Shown: in pieces, positions 1 through 11,551 of the stretch
Layout: each line of letters begins with the position of its first letter
Position numbering within the stretch: position 1 is the first letter of the stretch
Source of the DNA: Edaphochlamys debaryana
Lineage: Eukaryota > Chlorophyta > Chlorophyceae > Chlamydomonadales
Length of the DNA: 64,000 nucleotides
Assembly (NCBI GenBank): GCA_016858145.1
Contig: JAEHOE010000019.1
Coordinates: 1,161,362 to 1,225,361, forward strand
Direction of reading: 5' to 3'
Program-made: the position numbers and the translations under genes
The notes under the pieces: model-generated
What the model was told of the DNA's origin: nothing
Databases searched by the model: none
The model's input: only the letters and a program-made list of their open reading frames with translations

Positions 1-193
1 CCCTGGCCCTGGGCGGGGGCCACCGGCCCGAATCTCCACCGCTCTCGCCCGCGCCAAACCCCCACGCTCATCTTCCCATCGAAGGCCACTTCGCTGCCCC
101 CTCTTGCCGCCCCTCCACCCCCTCTTGCCTGCCCCGTCTCTACCTGTTGCCTCCCCCCTTCCCCCCTCTTGCCTCCACACACAACCCCCGCAC

Positions 194-2821
194 CTGCCCC
201 AGCGATGCGGCCGCCACGGGCTGCTCGCTGATCTCACTGAACAGGACCTCCACGGGGGCCCCCAGCTCCTCCTCAATCACCTGTCAGGGGGGGAGGGAGG
301 TGTATGGTGTGGATGGGGTGGGGTAATGGCGTGTATGAAGCTGATGATGGAGAAATGGGGGTGGCAGGGGTGGCGGGGATGACGGGCGGGGGGCGGTAAC
401 ATAATAACGTGTCCTCCCTCCTCCCAACCACCTCCTGCCCCTCCTGCCCCTGAACCTTCCCCCCACCCTTTCCTCCTGCCTCTATCCCCTGTCCTACCGT
501 GAAGGCGATCTCGTTGGGGAAGGACGGCAGGCGGTCCTGCAGCTCCGACAGGGCCTCCAGGTAGGTGCGGGGGAGCAGGTCGGGGCGGGAGGACAGGGCC
601 TGCCCGATCTTGACCAGGGCGGGGCTGGGGGGGGGGTGAGAAAGGGAAACGCAGAGGGGGGGGATGTTGGGGCCATGGGGTGGCAAGGGAAAGACGCTGG
701 GGGTGGAACACGCGGGTGCGTGCCCGCAACACGTCCTCCAGGAGGCCAAGGCCCCAGCGTGCAGCCCCCGCCAACCCAGCTCCAGCTCCGGGGCTGAACC
801 CCGCAGGGCCCCTCGATGCCTCATCCCGGAGGGACAGCGGAAGGTGCCCGCAAACCCGGCTTCGGGGCTGAACCCCGTAGCGCGTAGGACCCCTCGATGC
901 GTCGTTACGGGGCAGCCGGCGCCCTGCGCCCCTCCCACCTCCGGGGTTCCAGGTCCTCCCAGGTCCCCGCACAGCCCCTCCACGGCTCCACCGCAGTGCA
1001 CCCCCCAACGGGCACGGCACCCCCCTGGCTGGCCGGGGTACCGCCCGGGCCTCTCTGCTACACAGCTGCCCCTCCGTCCCACGCCCCAACAGGCACAAAC
1101 CACCCGGGGGCACCCGGGGGAAGCACCCTGCCCTCCCCTCAGCCCCAGCCCCAGCCCCAGCACACTCCTCCAACAGCCCCCCGCAGCCGTCCACGAGGCC
1201 ACCCGCTAGCTGCTGCTGCTGCCGCACGTGTCGTACAGGCTGATGCACGCCAACCTGCCGCCGCCGCGTCACGCACCGCGTGTCGTACCATACAGGTGCA
1301 TGCCGCACTGGCGCATGCCGCCTCGTCTCGCCTCGCCCCCGCCGCTGCTGCGCTGGCAGGGGTGCCGCCAGGCCCCAGGCCCCAGGCCCAGGCCCACGAG
1401 CCCAGCACTGCTTAACCCAGCCCCCCCCCCCTCCCCGCTCCCTGCGGCCCGCTCCCCCAGCTCCCCATCCCGCCCTTGACGCCCGCTAAAGCTCCGCTGA
1501 CCCCTGCCCCCCCAGCGTGGTCACTCCACCCCCTCCACTCCACCCCCTCCACTCCACCCCCTCCACTCCAGCCCCTCCACGCCAACCCCTCCACTCCACC
1601 CCCTCCACTCCAGCCCCACCCCTCGAGCCCAGCTCACCCCAGCCCCCCCAGCGTGGTCCTCAGCTCCTTGGCCCTCCGCGGCATGTTGTCCTCGAACCGC
1701 CCCAGCGCATAGTCCTGAGCCACCGCCGCCACGAACCCGCCCAGGCGTGTCGAGACCTGGCGGGGAAAGGGGGGAAAGGGAGCAAACGGGGGAGGGAGGC
1801 GGCAGCGTTATTGAGGTGAGCGGGATGGCGTGTCAAGGCACCGCCGGACCTGCCGCGGCCGTCTTGTATGGGGGTTCCTGGGGTGACGCTTCGGCTGTGT
1901 CGCCCCGCGGCCGTGGCAGCTCCGGCCCCTGCCCCTCAGCCAACAACCGCCAACTACCATAACCGCCAACCGCCAACCGCTACGCACCGTCACGGCGCGC
2001 GCGTAGACCTGCGGCCAGCGCTTGTCGAGCGCCTCCGCCAGTTTGTCGGGCTGGTAGCTGATGCCCATCTCTTTGAGCAGCAGCGGCATGTCGGGGGTGA
2101 GCGTGTCTAGTTCCATGGCCTGGACCTAACAGGGGGAGAAGGGGGAGGGGGGAGGAGGGGGGAGGAGGGGGGGGTGAGAGGGAGGGTGAGAGGCGATGGA
2201 GGAGGGCGGGGCCATGGAGGTACGGTATTGGGCGGCGCTGAGCCAGCCCCGCCGCCCCAATTCCATAAGCGCTTGGAATTTGGGTCGTCTCAGTAGCTCT
2301 AGCGCTGTACTGTGTGAGAAACGCAGACTGGGTGATGAGGGAATGAGCCCAACGTGTCAAAGTCCCCCCCCCCCCCCGACGCCTCCCGAGCCCCGACTCA
2401 CCCACTCCCGCTGGGCCTTCTCTGAGTAGAACCAGTCCCCGGAGTCAACGGACCGGACAGAGGAGAGGGAGGATACTGAGGCCGAGGATACTGAGGCCGC
2501 TGAAGCGACGGAGGTGACGGAGGTCACCGACCCCACCGAAGCCACGGAGGCAAATGATGTCTCGTTGTAACCCGACCCCGAGCTCAGCCCGCTGCCCGGC
2601 TTGCCGGTTACTGAGGTTCCAGATGAGCCCTCTTGGTCCTTGGCTACTGCAGCAGTCGCGAGCCGTGCGGTCGTCGACGTCTGCGCATCCACGGTCACCA
2701 GTCGTGGCGCTGGCGCGTGCTGAGAAAGCACGCTGCGGCCAGCAACGGCCACGGGACCCTGTAGTTTCCTGCGCCCAGCTAGCAGGCCTCCGCCCGCTGG
2801 GGGCGCCAGAGGAGCGCGCAT
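194..2821 (-). CDS. ABC1 (UbiB/ADCK-type) atypical protein kinase, 5' five exons, 3' part off the left edge
   Basis: Five exons join in phase (297 codons): 2402-2821, 1988-2125, 1638-1756, 498-624 and 194-280, all with GT..AG borders; the next donor lies at 193, so the gene continues beyond position 1. The start at 2821 is the first in-frame ATG after a stop at 2879-2881. The first ~100 residues are basic, then Ser/Val/Ala-rich, like a chloroplast transit peptide. Exon 4 carries the family KxGQ signature as [15 protein letters not shown], and exons 4-5 continue [15 protein letters not shown] to the Ala-rich loop (AAASLGQ) that replaces the glycine loop in ABC1 kinases. These two motifs are diagnostic. 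In plants such proteins act mostly in plastoglobules and prenyl-lipid metabolism; plastid location is inferred. The catalytic lobe is outside the window. Intron 3 holds a CCCCTCCACTCCA-type tract near 1525-1615. Confidence 0.88.
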
Positions 2822-3895
2822 CGCGGCAGCGGTGGGAGCTCCGCGAGCGCGGTTAGGATTTGCTGAGGAGAGGATCAACTATAGTCGATAGGTTGAGGCA
2901 GGCCTCGCAGGGCCGTTGGGTTGCGAGAACTCAGTGGTCAGGGCTCTACCGACGTGGCTCGCGGTGTTTGGCTTCCACAGCGCGTAATCGCAAAATAACA
3001 AGAGCTGTTTGATAGCGAGAAGCTTGGTAGTAAGCGCATACGAGCGGGCGACATGCTCACAAGCGACTGGCGAATGCATGAAGTGGCTGGGGTCGCCACG
3101 CATCCCTGCACCGCTGCCCTGCTTCCACAAGCTGCCCTCTCGGCCAGCGCTCTTCTCCGTTGTCGCGGTGAAACTTCACAGCGCCTGCTCTGGTGGGCTC
3201 GCCAACCGACCGCCAGGGCGGTGCCCGGGCACCACACACTCCGCCCTGCCTCCGCCGTCGCCACCGAACGTGCCCCTCCCCCCCCGCCACCCCCTCCCAC
3301 CATCACCACGGTCTGCGCCCCACCCCACCCCACCCCACACACTTAAGGACATATTCTCCACTCATGCAGTCCTGCTCTTCAACCGACAACCGCTCTGCAG
3401 AAAGTTCCTCAAGTCCTGGCCCACGTGCTTTCGTCCACCCTCACCCCCTCCAAAGCTCCAAAACGCGTCTCAAATTCCGTTGCTTGGCCTGGCTTGGCAG
3501 CTCACGATACGCCACGCCCCACATGCTTGCCGTCACAGCCCAACACCGTCGCAAGCGGCTGTCAGAGGACTGCACCCCTGACTGCAGCTGTCATCCTAAC
3601 AAACCCACGCCTGCCGGCCATGCACCGCATTTCCATGGTCCCAACCGGACCCGCCGGCTGGGCGACTGGTAGCCGGGTTCGGCGTTATGCTCGTCATTTG
3701 CCCCTCACCACGTCAGTATGCAAGGCCCAAAACAGTGCTCCAAACCCAGTTCTCCCCAGTTTGGCCTCAGTCCTTGCTTTCCAGCAACACGGACCCACCC
3801 GACCGTCAACCCCCCCCCCCATCCACTCCGTTACCCCCCTCGCCCCTTGTTATGTTCCTCTCTCTTTGTCTCACAAACTAGCTCTCTCTCCCTCC
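2822..3895. other. Intergenic spacer: upstream of the ABC1 kinase, downstream of the membrane-protein gene
   Basis: About 1.07 kb between two minus-strand genes. It should hold the 3' UTR of the gene ending at 3896 and the promoter/5' UTR of the kinase starting at 2821. Only short overlapping frames without splice logic are visible; C-rich tracts at 3267-3345 and 3815-3845. I see no convincing coding exon. Confidence 0.6.
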
Positions 3896-6844
3896 TCAGT
3901 CCTTCTTGACGGTTAGCTCCTGGTCATCTTCCGGTACGTACTTGAATGCCGTACGCATCGCCAGCGCCTGCGAAGTCACCCGAAATCGGCGCCAGAGATA
4001 CGTCAGCAATGTTTCGGATTGAATCCGAAGCTTAAACGGCATCGAGGGCGAGGGTCTGCCCCACTAGCCCCCCCATGGCAGTGGCTAAGACACGCTGGGT
4101 TGGGTTGCGGCAAGGAACCAGCACCCCTTGACCCGATTTCCAACGGGCCGCTCCAGCGCATGGCACTCTCAGGCTGCTGCACTGATGCTCCCCCAGTCCC
4201 CCCCTCCTGTGTCCTGTCCCTAGCCCCGTGCACTCGCACCCTTCCCTGCGAGCTCAACCACGTCCGCCTCAGGCCCAGACCCGCCCGGGCCCCGCCCGGG
4301 CCCAACCCGGGCCCACCATGACGAGCGCTATGCAGAAGCACTTGACCATGAGGTGCGTGTGCGTGGCGACCACCAGACCCATGAGCCACAGCCACACGGT
4401 TGCCGCAAAGGCCACGTCATCCAACTGCTGAAGCAGGACTATCGCCAGTACCATGAGGGCAACCTGACAGGGGGGAGGGGGAGGGTTGGGGGGAGAGGGA
4501 GGCCAAAGGCCACGTCATCCAACTGCTGAAGCACGGTGGCACATGGCCGGTACCATGAGGGCAACCTGCGGGTGCAAAAGAAAAAAGGCTCAGTGAGCTA
4601 AGGGCAACCGGAGGGGGGGCGATGGTGAGGGTCTGATGGGGAGGAGACGAGGGAAGTGGCGAGAATGAGAGGGCTAGCAGCGGCGAGGGAAGGCCGGAAG
4701 GGGACGCCACACCGTCCGACGTGTCGAAAACACACGCCCTTTCCCCTTTCTCCCCCGTCCCCAGCCAGCCCTCCCCCTCACCAGGACCCCCAATGAGGGG
4801 TTGAGGGCCTGGTGCAGGCTGGCCCCCAGCGCCATCATCGCCGCCGCCACGGTGTCTGACGTGGCCCGGGCGGCGCAGAGCGCTGCCGCCATTGCCGTGG
4901 GCAGGCGGAAGAGGAGGTAGGCTTTCAGCCAGCCGGGGCCTGAGGGGTAGGGGGGTAAGGGGGGTAGGGAAATGCGCGGGCTAAGAGGTGGGGCCGATGA
5001 TGGAGGGAGGGCAGGCGGAAGAGGAGGTAGGCAGTCAGCCAGCGGGGGCTTGGCCACGGCTGGACGGGAAGAGCAGCAACGCAGGAGAGTGGAGAAGGAG
5101 ACTAACAGGGTGCACAGCGACTGGGAACTCGAAGACTTGAGATCGACTGGACAAGTTACCGGCAGGTGTCCGCTATGCCGCTGTCAGCCCCATTCACCAG
5201 CAATGTCTGACGCGCTGACCAGGCCAAACATCATAACCACCCAACGGTTGGACAACCCCCCAAACCCCTAACCGCAAGCACACCATACCTGTCCGTACGA
5301 GCGAGGACTTTGCGTTGACCAGCCCCGCCTCCGCCTTGCGCACCCGTACCATGAGCGGGTGCAGCCGTACCAGGCAGCCGTACAGCGCCGCGAATCCAGC
5401 CACGGATCCAGCTAGTGACGTGGCCAGGAGCGCCCGCGGCCCGTGGCCCAGGGCCAGGTGTGCCACGTCAGCAGCGATCAGGGAGGCGCAGTAGAGGGAC
5501 CAGGGTAGGGCTGCGGTGGGGAGAGGGGTGGAGGGGAAGGGGAGAGGGGTGGAGGGGAAGGGAGAGGGGAAGGGGAGAGGGGCTGAGCGAAGATGGCTGC
5601 GCCGGTGCAGAGGGGAAGCTAAGCAGGGAAGCGTGGGAGCTGCAGCGGTTCAGGTTGTCGTGGGTCTTGCATGTGCGGGGGTAAAAAGGCTAGGGAGCAG
5701 CTCCTCATGTGAGGAGCGAACCGAATGCCGGCGGACCGCCAGCCTCGGCCACGGCCCCACCTGCCTGCCCGTCCAGGCCAAGTCGGTGCCGTTTCCCGAC
5801 CCCACACCTCCAGTCCCGCAGGCCATGGCCTCCGCGCAGGCGCGCAACCAACACCTAAACCTGCCTAAACCCCATATCAACCACGAGTCCGCTCTCCAGC
5901 TCTCAAATCCGTCAGCCCAGCATCCGTGGACTCGGCTTCCCACCTCCGCTCAGGCGCGCAACCCACGACATGGTAAACAGGGAGGCCAAGCCCATGTCGC
6001 CCAGCCTCCAGCACACGGCATCCAGCGATGGAGTCGGCCATCCGGCTCCGTTGGCCCGCCCCCACCCCACCCCCAGGCCCCAGCCCAGTGCCGCCGAGGC
6101 ACCCACCTACTGTGCGGACCAGTACCGTCTTCTTCTGCAAGGCAAATCGGTTTGAGGTGGGAAAGGGCTCAGGCGGAGCGATGAGGGGTTTCGAGGGGTC
6201 GCACGCGGTCACGGGGGGTAGGGACGGCTTAGGAGGGGTTACGCGTCGGGTTGAGGTGGGCGCACGCGAGGTTACACGCGGGGTGTGCCGGGATAAGTGG
6301 TGCCTGCTGGGTCCCTTGGCGGGGCTTCTGTCCCCGTCCCCGGTCGTAACCCTTTCCCCGCCCCCCGCCCTGCTTCGACACCTGCCGCCATGTCGTCTCC
6401 CTCTTGGGTCCCGCCGTCCGCCCCTGCCCCTCGCGCGGCTCCCTAACCCCTGCCCTCTCTCCTCCGGCCTCGCCCTCCTTCACCCGAGCTCCCAAAGCCC
6501 CGCCCTCCCTCCCTTGGCCACTTGCCATGTCGATCGTGTAGCCCGATGGGAGCCATGAGTAGAGCACGCTGGTCACCAGGAGCCCGAACGCCACGAGCTG
6601 CAGCGCAGCGTCCGCCCACCTACAAGTGCACCACATTTGTGCTAGGAGAGCCTCGACAACAGCGCGTAATCGCGGAATCGCCTTACCATGCTGGCGTGAC
6701 TGGCGTCGCTGAAATGAAGGAACGCCAGCTCCGCGTTCCATCGGGTCCTCTCGCTAGGTGTACAAAGCTGTGGACCACTAGCGAGACAACCACGGAAGCC
6801 GTGCAGATGGCACGCAGCGTTGCGGGCGGCTTTGCAGCATCCAT
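3896..6844 (-). CDS. Unidentified multi-pass membrane protein, multi-exon
   Basis: Start ATG at 6842-6844. Exon 1 is 6687-6844 and exon 2 begins at 6619, encoding two hydrophobic segments (residues ~8-28 and ~55-75). The four 3' exons join in phase: 5289-5510, 4782-4939, 4317-4463 and 3896-3967, ending at TGA 3896-3898 with the acidic/basic tail EDDQELTVKKD. These encode at least four more hydrophobic stretches, including LIAADVAHLALGHG, MAAALCAARATSDTVAAAMM and VALMVLAIVLLQQLDD. Middle exons between about 6520 and 5511 are not resolved; pieces near 6110-6160, 5940-6030 and 5770-5850 are candidates. I do not recognise the family. It is probably an integral membrane protein with about 6-8 spans; organelle unknown. 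An intron carries a partial copy of the penultimate exon (4503-4568). Confidence 0.65.
4503..4568 (-). repeat. Partial duplicate of the 5' half of exon 4317-4463, inside the preceding intron
   Basis: The + strand of 4503-4568 repeats the order seen at 4403-4466, including the shared block CCACGTCATCCAACTGCTGA and the exon-start block ACCATGAGGGCAACCTG. On the minus strand it keeps an AG acceptor before GTTGCCCTCATGGTAC, exactly as the real exon does. The centre has diverged. Confidence 0.8.
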
Positions 6845-6994
6845 TGCCCGAGCTAGCAACAAGAATTCAGGTTAGGTTGCAGTATGTATGTGGCTGTAGG
6901 GCTCTGGGCGCGCCCTCGTCGTCGCGCCGACGCGGCAAAACACACACGCTTGGGGATGTTACGGTTACGCGATGACCCTCCAGGAACTCCATCT

Positions 6995-7078
6995 GCACCA
7001 CACTTGTGATAACCCCCACCACAACTGTAGTAACCCTCACCACAACTGTATTGTCCCCCACCACACTTGTGTTATGGC
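6995..7078. repeat. Degenerate ~25-bp tandem repeat, about 4 units
   Basis: Four successive blocks of the form CACCACA(C/A)(C/T)TGT followed by a short AT-containing spacer. A similar single block occurs at about 6628-6642. Confidence 0.7.
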
Positions 7079-7402
7079 TTGGTGTGCGTGGCGTACAGGT
7101 GTCCTTTCTTGAGAGGTGGTCCATTCCCCTTACTTCATCCACGGGGGAAGTCATTGCCGCGCCCTATGTAACAGTGAGGCCAATTTCTTCCCGTGTTGAT
7201 CCGAGGGAGGCAGATCCCTTCGCCCCTGAGCCTGTCTTCCCCTCCCCTCCAGCTGCCCCAGTGGCTTCCCCCAGCGCCTGATGATAGCTGCATGTTCCAC
7301 TGGCCCCTGCCGGTCCTCGCTCGCACCCCCCACCCCTTTGGAGCTCGGGAAGCCCCGCCTGGGTTAACCCCAAGTTCGGAGGAACCTGGGTTGAGTCTAC
7401 GC

Positions 7403-7633
7403 GGGGAGGGGAGGGGAGGGGAGGGGAGGGGAGGGGAGGGGAGGGGAGGGGAGGGGAGGGGAGGGGAGGGGAGGGGAGGGGAGGGGAGGGGAGGGGAGGG
7501 GAGGGGAGGGGAGGGGAGGGGAGGGGAGGGGAGGGGAGGGGAGGGGAGGGGAGGGGAGGGGAGGGGAGGGGAGGGGAGGGGAGGGGAGGGGAGGGGAGGG
7601 GAGGGGAGGGGAGGGGAGGGGAGAGGAGGGGAG
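7403..7633. repeat. (GGGGA)n pentanucleotide array, ~46 units
   Basis: Nearly perfect tandem GGGGA for ~230 bp, one interruption at 7621-7626. The + strand is pure purine, so it is a candidate for G-quadruplex or triplex structure. Confidence 0.97.
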
Positions 7634-7682
7634 CAGGAGTGTGGAGGAGGATGCGTGTATCGCAGCAGCAGACCCCGCCCCG

Positions 7683-7782
7683 GCCCCCTATGGATGCGAA
7701 ATCAACGGCAGCCGGAATTGACTCCAGAGGAAGGGGTTGAGCGCGAGCGCCACTTACTGGGTGTGCGGCCTGCACACCCAGG
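7683..7782. repeat. Dispersed ~100-bp repeat, copy 1
   Basis: Shares with 8447-8540 the order GATGCGA.., GGAATTGACTCCAGA/GGAACCGCCTCCAGA, GGGGTTGAGCG.GAGCGCCAC, TACTGGGTGTGC and CCTGCACACC. May be LINE 3'-end sequence. Confidence 0.75.
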
Positions 7783-8446
7783 TAGGGAGAAGGCCCGCCC
7801 GCCGGGCCCCCAAGCTTTCCGACAATCTCCAGCCTACCACGTACCACACCCCGCTTGCCGTACGTGCATCGTTAATTGAAAGCTAGCAACGCAACGAGGG
7901 TTTCCGGGCAGTCCTTTTGTCTTTTAGAACTGATGCCTGCTGTCCTCGCCGCGAGGGCTTACTTGCTGCCTCCGAACCTCCCCCCTAAAAAGCACGGCTC
8001 CTCGCCATCCCGGCCTCGTCTTTTAACCCCGGCCTCGACGCCACCCCGGCGGCCACAAGGGCTGCTGCTGCCGCCTGCCCTGCTGCACACGGGTAGCTGC
8101 ACACTGCCTTGACCCCTGGCCGCGGTAGCCGCGGTTCGTGGCTCCTCGTAAGACGTGCTTGCCCGCAACCATGCTGCAGTAGCAAGTACCACACACCCCC
8201 AAGTCAGCCGCCGCCTGCGTGCTCCATGTCTTAGTTGTCAGCGGTACCAACATAGCCCTACCTACGTACCTTCAGTCAAGCCCCCGCCGGTCCAGGGGGA
8301 CTGTCTTCCCTGCCCTCCAGTGACCACGGTTAGTTTACGCGTTGCATGCTTGTGCTTACGGTACTTATCCCGAGGTGCTAGTGAAAGAAGTGAGAGAGAG
8401 GTGGAGTATGCGGTGAGCGGGTAGAGTCTGCACCACCACCTACTAG

Positions 8447-8540
8447 GATGCGATGGTTACAGCAGGAACCGCCTCCAGAAGGGGAGGGGTTGAGCGAGAG
8501 CGCCACCTACTGGGTGTGCCACCTGCACACCGACACCCAC
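8447..8540. repeat. Dispersed ~100-bp repeat, copy 2
   Basis: Same landmarks as copy 1, in the same orientation about 760 bp away. The block GCAGGAACCGCCTC also recurs at 23651-23667. It sits just beyond the 3' end of the minus-strand LINE ORF, where a LINE 3' UTR would lie. Confidence 0.75.
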
Positions 8541-8633
8541 GCAACGTGACTGACTTTCGGTCGTCACACCACGTTGCTAGGGTCGGGCCCGTAGAGCCCC
8601 CCTCAGTACTATTCCACTAATTCCGCTGTGCCT

Positions 8634-10241
8634 TTAATCATCGTCAATCAAGGCCAGGACGCCTGGGGGCTCCTGCACAGTCAATCTGCCACCTGAGACT
8701 CGCAGGAAAGGGTGGTCCGCCGGTATTGTCTCCCAGCCACTTGGTGGCCTGAGCGCAGCAAAAGAGTGAAGCGCTCCCCAAAACTCAGCTGACACCAACA
8801 CACGTCCACGGTTCAGCACCCCGAGGCGATTCCCATTCTCCCTTGTCGCGTATAGATATCGGCGTCCCTTCTCCATGGCTGTCGTGGCTGCAAGACACAC
8901 CACATCCCACACTCTCTGGTCAACTCCCTCCGTTGGTCGAGCCAGCCAAAGATTGAACCGGCGAAGTGGCCAGGTCCATGGCATGCCCTGCTCGCCCCCT
9001 AGACACGCGCACATCTCATCAACCAGGCCCTCAGCCAAGTAGCATTTCCAAAAGTGGTGCAATCTGTCCCCTCCGTGCATCGCAATCTCACATGGGCACG
9101 TGGCCGTTCCTTCATGTGCCGAAAAGCCAGTAAAGCCGTTGAGCGCCAAGCGCCAGAAAGCTTCCTTCCACACGTTCTCCCAGCGCAGGGCCCACAGCCT
9201 GCGCAAGGTGGCTTGTAGGTCCAACAGGTCTGACTCGTCCCCTACCCCACCACTCAGCGCCTCTGCCACAAAATTCAAATGCTTGCCTTTCACATACTCA
9301 ACAGCGGGCTCCATCTGCAGGGCCGTGGCCAAGCTCACCGACAGCCTAGCCGCTGACACAAGCGTCTGTCCGATCCGCCAACCTATGCATCCCAAGAGTT
9401 CTTTCCATGCCTCCTCCTCTGGGCAGGCCAAGTCCGGGTTCTCTTCCACCTCCGTTGCTGCTTGCACCCACGGTACGGGAATATGGCCCATCAAGCTATC
9501 GATCCTCCCTAGGAGCGCAGGGCCATTGCGTAGCGCTGCGGGTAGAGACTCATACCCCCCTCGTCCCCACAGACCAACTACGATGTTCTCTTTCACCTTC
9601 CTTGAGCACTCGCTCCTAGCCATCGGTGGCAGCCTGCCCCCCTGGGCTCCACTGAGCCCCGCCCTTGCTCCCGCCCCTGCCCTATAGGCTCTTACTAGTT
9701 GGCCAACAGTCCTCAATTCATTGATACCCATCAGGTCCGCATACATGCTTTCCAGCCCCCCACGGCCCGCTGCTGCGGGTCTGAGGGCCGGATTTCCCCA
9801 TACTGGCGCGCTGTGTACCCACGGCCCCACCGCGGGGCTCTTGATCAACTCAACCCGGGGGAGATGAAGGAGTGCCCCCGTTATCATGTTCAGCGTCGGG
9901 CAGGGGCTGTTTGCCGTGGTCCCCAGCACCTTGGTGGCGGCGTTGGGGCCTGCCCGCTGGGCTGTGAAGAGGCAGAGGGGGTGTACGGCCGGGTGCGTTC
10001 GTCGGAGGAGCTCCATTGCGACCGTCGGCCACACTGGCCTGAAGCGGAGGAGGTTCGGGCAGCTGCCCAGCACGCAGCGTGTCGCCAGCACCGCTTGTCG
10101 GGCCCGTACGTGTTCTACCACCGGGAGGAGGCCGAGCCCTCCGTCCTCCGGGGGGACGCACATCGCCTTGTAGCCTATCCCCGGTAGGCGAGCGTGTGGG
10201 TTACTGGCGTGTGCCGCCGGCGTCATGCTGCGGTCCACCAT
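8634..10241 (-). mobile_element. Non-LTR (LINE) retrotransposon ORF2, C-terminal fragment, 5'-truncated
   Basis: Open frame of 535 codons beginning at an internal ATG, with an in-frame stop shortly upstream (~10268). The N-terminal part PPEDGGLGLLPVVEHVRAR matches the GGLGL-type block that follows the polymerase thumb in many LINE ORF2 proteins. The C-terminal third has a Cys/His cluster (CPCEIAMHGGDRLHHFWKC) like the zinc-binding zf-RVT module. Endonuclease and the reverse transcriptase catalytic (YxDD) region are absent, so this piece cannot move by itself; 5' truncation is typical of LINE insertion. The frame is intact for 1.6 kb, suggesting a fairly recent insertion. Element class is confident; family (L1, CR1 or other) is not. 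Confidence 0.75.
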
Positions 10242-11551
10242 GGCTGCGACCGTGCTGCTACTAGGTAGCTAGTAGCTATCAGGTAGAACTTGGCCGATGG
10301 CCCATCGAGTCCGGCAAGTGCACAGTGTTGCAACTGCCTCATCAACAAAGGATACGAGATGCATGAGTTCTCAGTTACTTTGGGCACAAGCGGGAAGGTT
10401 GAACGCCCAAACATGTCGGCATGTTAGAGCGGGGTCCGCGGTGTGGGTGTGCGCACGTGGGAGGGGGATCGGGGAGGTTCCGCGCAGGGTCGATAACTTT
10501 CCCTGCCCTCACCTATACACCATAGGGACAAGGAAGCTAAAGCTTGCGGCATCGCGGGATGGGCGTGAATCGCATGTTTATGTCTGTTTATGTCTGACAT
10601 AGGCACGCACGCCGACACGGGCCCGCCGCCCACAGAGCCTGACGTACGGGCGGCTCAGCCCAAAAATCTAGAGCCGTTCAAGGGCCCGGTGCCTGTGGAA
10701 GCGAATGCGATGCCAGGGCATACCCACCTACGGTATGCGTGGGCCAACTAAAGTGTAAGGCAGTGCATCATGCCTGTGCAGGGCCTAATAAGGCAGGGCC
10801 TATATATACATATATATGGATGGGCGGCAGCGTTGCGGAAGTGGGCGCCCTCAACCCCATCAGCCTGTGGGAAGACATTTCTCAGCAGGCAGGCGTGGCT
10901 TCGTTGATGGGCGTAAGCAGGGAAGGAGCCACGTAACCGGGAGTTGGCGTTCATAGCGTTCAAGGGCGGCGATGAGGTTCAGGGGTGACCTGCTGGCAGC
11001 CGACGACGTGATTCCGGTCTTCGCGAGCAAACTCTTGTGTGCTCACTCGCGTAATAACCCATCCATCCGAGCGAGCGAGCTTGCTTCTTCGTCGAGAGAA
11101 GCACAGAAACTGAGAGCCTCCACTATGAAGTCACGTGTGGTGTCTGCGCACCTCCAGACATGACAACGCCGCAAGCGCGCCTGCAGAAAGGGATTTGGTC
11201 GGTACGCTCGGGGACGTACAACTTACTGTTCTCTCGGTCTTAACTGTGCACGACAGCATTCCCTGGTACCTGAGAGCTGTCTGGCGGCTAGCGTCCGAAG
11301 GTTGGGAAGACTCCGCCGAGGGGACTTGACGGCCCTCCTCCGCCGCAGTACGCTCTTTCGGTTTCGGCGCGCTCGAGCAATTAATCGAGCTCAACATACA
11401 TACCTGCTGGCCAGCATAGGTTCTCTATGGTTTGTAGAGCTTAACGCTACAAACCAGCGTAGCCGGGCACGCGCCGTGGTCTTGTTGCTGCCGCGGAGCA
11501 ATATAGCCAGTTAGCACACTTAGCGGGCCGCCCGAGCATGCAGCTGGTAGC
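10242..11551. other. Spacer between LINE fragment and kinase gene
   Basis: It should contain the kinase promoter and 5' UTR. A TATA-like alternating stretch lies at 10801-10818 and a small minus-strand ORF at 11131-11397 (separate entry). Short direct repeats of GTTTATGTCT at about 10575-10595. Nothing else can be supported. Confidence 0.5.
11131..11397 (-). CDS. Possible small hypothetical protein (88 codons) or first exon
   Basis: ATG at 11395-11397, polar and Ser/Lys/Glu-rich, not obviously repetitive. It starts 155 bp from the kinase ATG on the other strand, so the two could share a divergent promoter. A GTACC donor-like site follows codon ~41, so it could equally be a first exon. No family recognised; low confidence. 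Confidence 0.25.
   Translation of the reverse strand: MLSSINCSSAPKPKERTAAEEGRQVPSAESSQPSDASRQTALRYQGMLSCTVKTERTVSCTSPSVPTKSLSAGALAALSCLEVRRHHT

Larger units (their letters stand above)
6845..8633. other. Repeat-rich intergenic region with no convincing gene
   Basis: Between the membrane-protein start and the LINE fragment. It contains a degenerate ~25-bp tandem repeat (6995-7078), a (GGGGA)n array (7403-7633) and two copies of a ~100-bp dispersed repeat (7683-7782, 8447-8540). Long frames here are by-products of the array. Confidence 0.7.

Noticed and set aside
7164..7879. Overlapping 227- and 228-codon frames on both strands
   Set aside because: Created by the (GGGGA)n array; flanks lack coding character.
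8634..10241. Considered as an intronless host gene
   Set aside because: The GGLGL block and zf-RVT-like Cys/His cluster are retrotransposon hallmarks, and the N-terminus is truncated by an upstream stop.
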